A stretch of 9,621 nucleotides of DNA from Cytophagaceae bacterium UBA6715 (GTDB lineage: Bacteria > Bacteroidota > Bacteroidia > Cytophagales > Spirosomataceae), in the NCBI GenBank assembly GCA_002454335.1, contig DKIP01000030.1:1-9621 (forward strand), read 5' to 3'. How positions within the stretch are numbered: position 1 is the first letter of the stretch; each line of letters begins with the position of its first letter. Below the pieces are notes generated by a model. It was not told where the DNA came from, did not search any database, and saw nothing but the letters and a program-made list of their open reading frames with translations. The position numbers were made by a program, and so were the translations under genes. Positions 6,013 through 9,621 of this stretch are shown here, in pieces.

Positions 6013-6420
6013 ATGAAACAGCTCTTTCTGAACCTTCCCTCGGAAAACTTAATAAAATCACAAGCTTTTTACGAGGCATTGGGATTTACAGTCAATCCCA
6101 TTTTTACCGATGCGGATCAAAAATGTATGGTTTGGAGCGAGCAAATATATGTGATGCTCCAAGCTTTCTCATTCACGGATCAGCATGTGAAAAAGCCGCG
6201 TGCAAATTTTCAGGAAGTTTCAGGACCTTCTTTTACACTTCCGCTGGAAAACCAGTTGCAGGTTCTTGAACTTTTTCAACAAGGAATCGATGCGGGAGGA
6301 AAGGCTTCCGGGCCCATTTTGGATGAAAGCTTTATGACGCTGCGCAGCATCGAAGATCCGGACGGACACTTGTGGGGGTTGATGTATTTGAATCGGGAAA
6401 AATTCGAACAACGTAATTAA
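6013..6420 (+). CDS. VOC family protein (glyoxalase/bleomycin-resistance/dioxygenase fold)
   Basis: A 135-residue protein of the vicinal-oxygen-chelate superfamily. The beta-alpha-beta pattern opens with MKQLFLNLPSENLIKSQAFYEALGF, the usual first strand and helix. The second module ends in the hallmark EDPDGHLWGLMYLN (about 115-128), where the DPDGH turn and neighbouring strand contribute to the cupped metal or substrate site. The length fits one subunit of two paired modules. Family functions range from glyoxalase to antibiotic sequestration and dioxygenases; nothing here separates them. It resembles the PhnB-like group often found with SRPBCC genes. It starts 2 nt after the SRPBCC stop and is therefore translationally linked. 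Its stop overlaps the stop of the convergent gene at 6417. Confidence 0.9.
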   Translation: MKQLFLNLPSENLIKSQAFYEALGFTVNPIFTDADQKCMVWSEQIYVMLQAFSFTDQHVKKPRANFQEVSGPSFTLPLENQLQVLELFQQGIDAGGKASGPILDESFMTLRSIEDPDGHLWGLMYLNREKFEQRN

Positions 6421-6746
6421 TGCATTTTCCCTTGCTCGGTAAGTAACGTGTAGGCCTCCTCCCAACTCGGAATTATATCAGATTCGTAGCCATAAGTTGG
6501 CCCCGTTGCAATTTGATGAAATGCTTTCATGGCCTTCAGGTGAGCACCACTTCGCAAATATTGCAGCATAAGTTCCCGGCTTTCCCAAGCCGAAATGGTA
6601 CATTGATATTGTTGAACTTTCTTGACGTCACAATGTAAATTTCCTTCAGCCCTTTGGGCTTGTCGGAACGCGGGAATGGCTAAAAACCAAAACCGAATGT
6701 ATGCCAGAAATCCTTTGGGTTTTAAACCCGTGAGTGAGATATACAT
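6417..6746 (-). CDS. Small ABM/DUF3291-like dimeric alpha-beta barrel protein, function unknown
   Basis: A 109-residue protein starting MYISLTGLKPKGFLAYIRFW. The pattern of a first strand, a long helix with AIPAFRQAQRAEG, strands HCDVKKVQQYQCTISAW, then ESRELMLQYLRSGAHLKAMKAF (about 56-76) and a C-terminal SWEEAYTLL is that of ferredoxin-like dimeric barrels. This group includes antibiotic-biosynthesis monooxygenases, the spheroidene-monooxygenase-like group and DUF3291. Despite hydrophobic residues near 13-25, the segment is more likely an amphipathic helix than a membrane span. No catalytic residues can be assigned. It is second in an operon with the small membrane protein upstream (5-nt gap). 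Its TAA overlaps that of the convergent VOC gene. It could share function with the DUF3291 protein at 3028-3480, but the similarity I see is only in general layout. Confidence 0.75.
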   Translation of the reverse strand: MYISLTGLKPKGFLAYIRFWFLAIPAFRQAQRAEGNLHCDVKKVQQYQCTISAWESRELMLQYLRSGAHLKAMKAFHQIATGPTYGYESDIIPSWEEAYTLLTEQGKMH

Positions 6747-6751
6747 ATTTT

Positions 6752-7027
6752 CTATTTACTGTTCCAACCGTCTTTAAAACCTTGGACTAAATCAGACGAC
6801 CCTACTTGATAGCCAAATAGGCCTACCACGAAAGCAAGGTGTATTACCAATACTGACTTTTGCCAAGTAGGGCGTTTTTTCCATGGCTGGGATTGATCAA
6901 AAGGATCAAATGCTAATGCGATCCCAAATTGTGTTGCTGCTTCAGCCCATGCGTGGTTCGTTAGCCATTGAACAAAACCCATGATGACAAAACCGATGTA
7001 AAGGAATTTATGGTAGGATGTTTTCAT
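6752..7027 (-). CDS. Small two-helix inner-membrane protein, hypothetical
   Basis: A 91-residue protein with two predicted transmembrane segments: about 8-24 (FLYIGFVIMGFVQWL) and about 58-76 (SVLVIHLAFVVGLFGY). Between them is a loop containing AATQFGIALAFDPFDQ, then a basic stretch KKRPTWQK that would face the cytoplasm. I do not recognise a family with a known function. Similar short proteins with a GIALAFDPF-like loop seem to be scattered in Bacteroidota (from memory, not checked). It is first in a two-gene operon with the ABM-like gene and is divergent from the TonB-dependent receptor. An upstream operator copy at 7089-7108 might also affect it. The start ATG at 7027 is the only good one. 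Confidence 0.7.
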   Translation of the reverse strand: MKTSYHKFLYIGFVIMGFVQWLTNHAWAEAATQFGIALAFDPFDQSQPWKKRPTWQKSVLVIHLAFVVGLFGYQVGSSDLVQGFKDGWNSK

Positions 7028-7035
7028 TACGAAAA

Positions 7036-7064
7036 CAAAATTACGCGTTCAACCCTGTAAACAA
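7036..7064 (-). promoter_or_regulatory. Possible promoter of the small membrane protein operon
   Basis: On the minus strand TTG at 7064-7062, an 18-nt spacer and TAATTTTG at 7043-7036 fit the Bacteroidota consensus. The -7 box ends only 8 nt before the ATG at 7027, so the transcript would be nearly leaderless. That is unusual and lowers confidence. Confidence 0.4.
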
Positions 7065-7088
7065 GACCTTTCATCACAATTGATTATT

Positions 7089-7108
7089 ATTTAAAATAAT
7101 TCTAAATA
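7089..7108. promoter_or_regulatory. Upstream copy of paired dyad operator at the TonB-receptor promoter
   Basis: The element ATTTAAAATAATTCTAAATA contains a 19-bp interrupted palindrome with ATTTA...TAAAT arms and an AAT-A-ATT core, with one mismatched pair. It ends 3 bp before the TTG -33 box of the receptor gene. The 19-bp dyad length and AT-rich core are those expected for a Fur- or DtxR/MntR-type metal regulator, but the sequence is not a clean match to either published consensus. Confidence 0.5.
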
Positions 7109-7111
7109 GTG

Positions 7112-7142
7112 TTGCGCATGTCGATTTGCCAACCTACATTTG
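7112..7142 (+). promoter_or_regulatory. Promoter of the TonB-dependent receptor
   Basis: TTG at 7112-7114, a 20-nt spacer and TACATTTG at 7135-7142 match the Bacteroidota promoter consensus. Initiation is expected near 7148, giving a leader of about 30 nt before the ATG at 7178. The promoter is bracketed by two copies of a 20-bp element. Confidence 0.65.
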
Positions 7143-7148
7143 TGCTCT

Positions 7149-7168
7149 ATTTAAAATTAGTCTAAATA
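7149..7168. promoter_or_regulatory. Downstream copy of paired dyad operator at the TonB-receptor promoter
   Basis: ATTTAAAATTAGTCTAAATA matches the copy at 7089-7108 in 18 of 20 positions and starts exactly 60 bp after it. It sits at the predicted transcription start and would cover the first 20 nt of the transcript, the standard place for a repressor operator. Its dyad is less perfect than that of the upstream copy (two mismatched pairs around the core). Confidence 0.5.
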
Positions 7169-7177
7169 AATATTAAA

Positions 7178-9601
7178 ATGAAAAATATAGGTGTATTCCT
7201 CTTAATGCTTATTTATTTCCCTACAATGGCACAATTAAGCACCATTTCTGGACAAGTAACGTCTAATACCCATGAGCCTCTTCCGGGAGCATCTATCGTG
7301 CTAGTAGGGACGGTGCGCGGAGCTGAAAGTAATCAATCAGGCCACTACATTCTTAAAGGATTAAAGCCTGGCAAATATCATGTCAAAGTAAGTTTTGTAG
7401 GATATCAGCCGAGCATTCAAGAGTTCAGCTTGGGCGAAGGGGAACAGCGAATCGCCAACTTCGTCCTACGCGATGCCACAGAGCTGCAAGGTGTTTCGGT
7501 CTATGCGCAGTCGGGCGTGAAAGGAAATACATTCTTACCGCAAGTTAATGAATACACATTAACCGCGGGTAAAAAAAATGAGGTGATTGTGCTCGATCAT
7601 TTACAAGCAAATTTAGCCATGAATAATTCCCGCCAAATCTTCTCCAGAACTCCTGGAATTTCTGTTTGGGAAAGCGATGGCTCTGGCATTCAATTAGGTG
7701 TTGCATCCCGTGGACTTTCGCCCAATCGTTCTTGGGAATTTAATGTGCGCATGGATGGCTATGATATCACGCCCGACCCGATGGGCTACCCAGAAGCCTA
7801 TTACACGCCACCCATGGAGGTCGTAGACCGCATCGAAATCATTCGTGGCGCGAGCTCCTTGCAATATGGCCCGCAATTCGGCGGACTAATGAACTTCATT
7901 CTTCGGAAACCGGATATATCCACCAAACTGGTTGTAGAAAGCCAAAACACCACCGGTAATAATGGTTTATTCAGCTCGTTTAATTACGTAGGGGGTACGT
8001 CGGGCCGACTAAGCTATACGACCTATTATCAAAAAAGAATGGGAAACGGTTGGCGTCAAAACTCCTATTTTAATACAGACCATTCCCACGGTGAATTATC
8101 ATATGCCGTTTCGAATAAATTAAAAATTGGTGCACAATTGACTTATATGTTCACGCAAAGCCAACAAGCCGGAGGTCTGTCTGAAGCGGCTTTTGCACAA
8201 AATGCCCAACAAAGTTTCCGTGCTCGAAATTGGTTTAGCAATCCTTGGTTGATTTATGCGCTAAGCGCTGATTACATCATCAATACACAATCAAAACTAA
8301 GTCTTAAATATTTTGGAACCACTGCTGAACGCAGTTCCGTTGGATTTACAAAAGCAATAACAGAACTCGATATCAATGGAAAAAGACAGGTTGATCGAGA
8401 TTATTATCAAACAAATGGAGCCGAGCTACGCTATATCTTGGATTACCCGTTAGGTCATTGGCGAAACACATTAGCGGCGGGTTTACGCTACTTCAAAGGA
8501 GAAATCAAACGGAAACAATTAGGGGTCGGTAGCGTTGGAAGCGATATGAATTTCGACATTGAGGGATTATTTACGCGCGACTTAATCTTCCATAATAACA
8601 ACTACGCAGCCTTTGCAGAAAGTATCCTACGCCCATCTGAAACCCTGCTATTTACGCTTGGAGCTCGATTAGAACAAATTGACACGCATATGAAAGGACA
8701 ATCTGGCTTAAGTGCCGCCGGTATACCAATCATAGCCACACCTAGTAGCCGTGGACGTTCATTCATTTTATTCGGCGCTGGCGCCGAATACAAAATGAGT
8801 ACAAACACAAAATTCTACAGTAACATTGCACAAGCGTATCGCCCAGTCTTGGCTTCCGATTTATTACCACCAGCTACGACGGATGTCATTGACCCCAACT
8901 TAAAAGATGCGAAAGGCTTCAATTTCGATTTGGGTTATCGAGGAGAAATAGCGAATTATTTAACTTTTGACGTTGACTATTTTTACCTGGATTACGACAA
9001 TCGCGTCGGTACGATTTCTCGGACAAATACCGATGGAAAAATCTATCAATACCGAACAAACCTGGGGCATTCCGTTTCCAAAGGTGCTGAAGCCTATGTA
9101 GAATTTAGCCCGACGACAGCTTGGTTAAAACACCAAAAATTAGGTAATATTTCCATTTTTGCATCAATTGCAGCTATTCAAGCGCGCTACATGGACTTCA
9201 AAACAACTTCGATTGTCAACGGTCAAATCGTAGAAGGAAATCTAGCAGGAAAACGTGTGGAAAATGCCCCCGAAAAAATTAATCGCTTTGGAATAACATA
9301 TACCAAAAAAGGGCTATCGCTCAGTTGGCAAATCAGTGACATCGGTTCCGCTTTCGCAGATGCAAGTAACACCGTTACACCGAATGCCGCGGCAACTACA
9401 GGTCTCATTCCGGCTTACCAAGTACAAGACATTTCAGGTTCATATAAATTTAAAAAATATGCCCAATTAAAATTTGGGGTAAACAACTTGACAGATGAAC
9501 GATATTTCACCAGGCGTTCTGGCGGATATCCGGGTCCTGGAATTTTACCAGCAGATGGCCGCACTTGGTATGTAGGCTTGAATTTGAAATTTATCAACTA
9601 A
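7178..9601 (+). CDS. TonB-dependent outer-membrane receptor, FecA-like, probable iron-complex importer
   Basis: An 807-residue outer-membrane transporter driven by TonB-ExbBD. A Sec signal peptide covers residues 1-18 (cleavage probable after PTMA). Next comes a carboxypeptidase-regulatory-like beta-sandwich (about 22-98; GQVTSNTHEPLPGASIVLVGT, SGHYILKGLKPGKYHVKVSFVGY), the usual N-terminal extension in Bacteroidota. A TonB-box-like ELQGVSVYA follows at about 102-110. The plug spans about 130-245, with RTPGISVWESDGSG and VDRIEIIRGASSLQYGPQFGGLMNFI. The 22-strand barrel fills the rest and ends in the C-terminal strand GLNLKFIN, with a terminal Asn instead of the common Phe. The plug and the AYRPVLASDL region resemble ferric-citrate receptor FecA and relatives. 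There is no SusD partner, which argues against glycan uptake. Metal-type operators at the promoter support iron import, but haem or another chelate is possible. Confidence 0.95.
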   Translation: MKNIGVFLLMLIYFPTMAQLSTISGQVTSNTHEPLPGASIVLVGTVRGAESNQSGHYILKGLKPGKYHVKVSFVGYQPSIQEFSLGEGEQRIANFVLRDATELQGVSVYAQSGVKGNTFLPQVNEYTLTAGKKNEVIVLDHLQANLAMNNSRQIFSRTPGISVWESDGSGIQLGVASRGLSPNRSWEFNVRMDGYDITPDPMGYPEAYYTPPMEVVDRIEIIRGASSLQYGPQFGGLMNFILRKPDISTKLVVESQNTTGNNGLFSSFNYVGGTSGRLSYTTYYQKRMGNGWRQNSYFNTDHSHGELSYAVSNKLKIGAQLTYMFTQSQQAGGLSEAAFAQNAQQSFRARNWFSNPWLIYALSADYIINTQSKLSLKYFGTTAERSSVGFTKAITELDINGKRQVDRDYYQTNGAELRYILDYPLGHWRNTLAAGLRYFKGEIKRKQLGVGSVGSDMNFDIEGLFTRDLIFHNNNYAAFAESILRPSETLLFTLGARLEQIDTHMKGQSGLSAAGIPIIATPSSRGRSFILFGAGAEYKMSTNTKFYSNIAQAYRPVLASDLLPPATTDVIDPNLKDAKGFNFDLGYRGEIANYLTFDVDYFYLDYDNRVGTISRTNTDGKIYQYRTNLGHSVSKGAEAYVEFSPTTAWLKHQKLGNISIFASIAAIQARYMDFKTTSIVNGQIVEGNLAGKRVENAPEKINRFGITYTKKGLSLSWQISDIGSAFADASNTVTPNAAATTGLIPAYQVQDISGSYKFKKYAQLKFGVNNLTDERYFTRRSGGYPGPGILPADGRTWYVGLNLKFIN
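8769..8790. repeat. Near-continuous 22-bp perfect inverted repeat in the receptor gene
   Basis: TATTCGGCGC, a TG spacer and GCGCCGAATA form perfect 10-bp arms. The repeat lies within the receptor coding region (residues near 531-538, encoding FGAGAEY). No T-tract follows on either strand, so it does not look like a terminator. It may be a chance effect of the encoded FGAGAEY. Confidence 0.6.
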
Positions 9602-9607
9602 AAAACA

Positions 9608-9621
9608 ATGGCATTTCTTCG
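9608..9621 (+). CDS. Start of a downstream gene, truncated by the window edge
   Basis: An ATG lies 6 nt after the receptor stop and opens MAFL, preceded by an A-rich stretch typical of Bacteroidota starts. The close spacing suggests co-transcription with the receptor. Only four full codons are visible, so no identity can be given. Confidence 0.4.

Noticed and set aside
5735..6465. Minus-strand open frames opposite the SRPBCC and VOC genes
   Set aside because: The plus-strand products are clear family members, and the minus-strand translations have no identifiable character.
7694..9597. Minus-strand open frames within the receptor gene
   Set aside because: The receptor reads continuously from plug to C-terminal strand on the plus strand. 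The others are short shadows.
1..9621. Mobile element, CRISPR, phage defence cassette or tRNA
   Set aside because: No transposase, terminal inverted repeats with duplications, spaced repeats, cloverleaf-like RNA or recognised defence domain was found on either strand.

Overview
This window looks like chromosomal DNA of a member of the Bacteroidota, probably an environmental Cytophagales-type bacterium (the finer placement is inference). The evidence is the moderate GC content, the recurring TAnnTTTG -7 promoter box with an upstream TTG-type -33 box, weak or absent Shine-Dalgarno sequences, and a large TonB-dependent receptor with an N-terminal carboxypeptidase-regulatory-like domain. No tRNA, rRNA, CRISPR array, insertion sequence or phage gene is visible. 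Gene density is very high and the longest non-coding stretch is about 150 bp, so no empty region over 300 bp needs explaining.

Layout. (1) Positions 1-1443, minus strand: a two-gene molybdenum hydroxylase operon, with a 2Fe-2S subunit followed by a Tat-exported molybdopterin-binding subunit that runs off the left edge. (2) 1519-1968, minus: a secreted NTF2-like/DUF4440 protein, divergent from (3) an AraC-family regulator at 2120-3031, plus. A tandem ATTGCA repeat lies between them. (4) 5479 down to 3028, minus: a tight four-gene operon of enoyl-ACP reductase FabV, a small helix-hairpin-helix protein, a hexapeptide-repeat acetyltransferase and a DUF3291 protein, with gaps of 5, 4 and 1 nt. A terminator-like hairpin is embedded in the last codons of the second gene. 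(5) 5600-6420, plus: an SRPBCC (AHSA1-like) gene and a VOC gene, 2 nt apart, divergent from fabV. The two core promoters overlap as an inverted repeat. (6) 7027 down to 6417, minus: a small two-helix membrane protein and a small ABM/DUF3291-like protein. (7) 7178-9601, plus: a FecA-like TonB-dependent receptor whose promoter is bracketed by two copies of a 20-bp dyad element exactly 60 bp apart. The start of another gene follows at 9608.

How the parts may work together. The molybdenum hydroxylase probably oxidises a small heterocycle or aldehyde in the periplasm. FabV supplies the last step of fatty-acid elongation and is co-transcribed with accessory genes of unclear role. The receptor is an outer-membrane importer, probably of an iron complex, apparently under repressor control. 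I see no coherent novel defence or mobile system. The most interesting signals are regulatory: the paired operators at the receptor, the overlapping divergent promoters at fabV, the hairpin inside the fabV operon, and two convergent gene pairs that end on the same AATTAATG octamer with overlapping stop codons.
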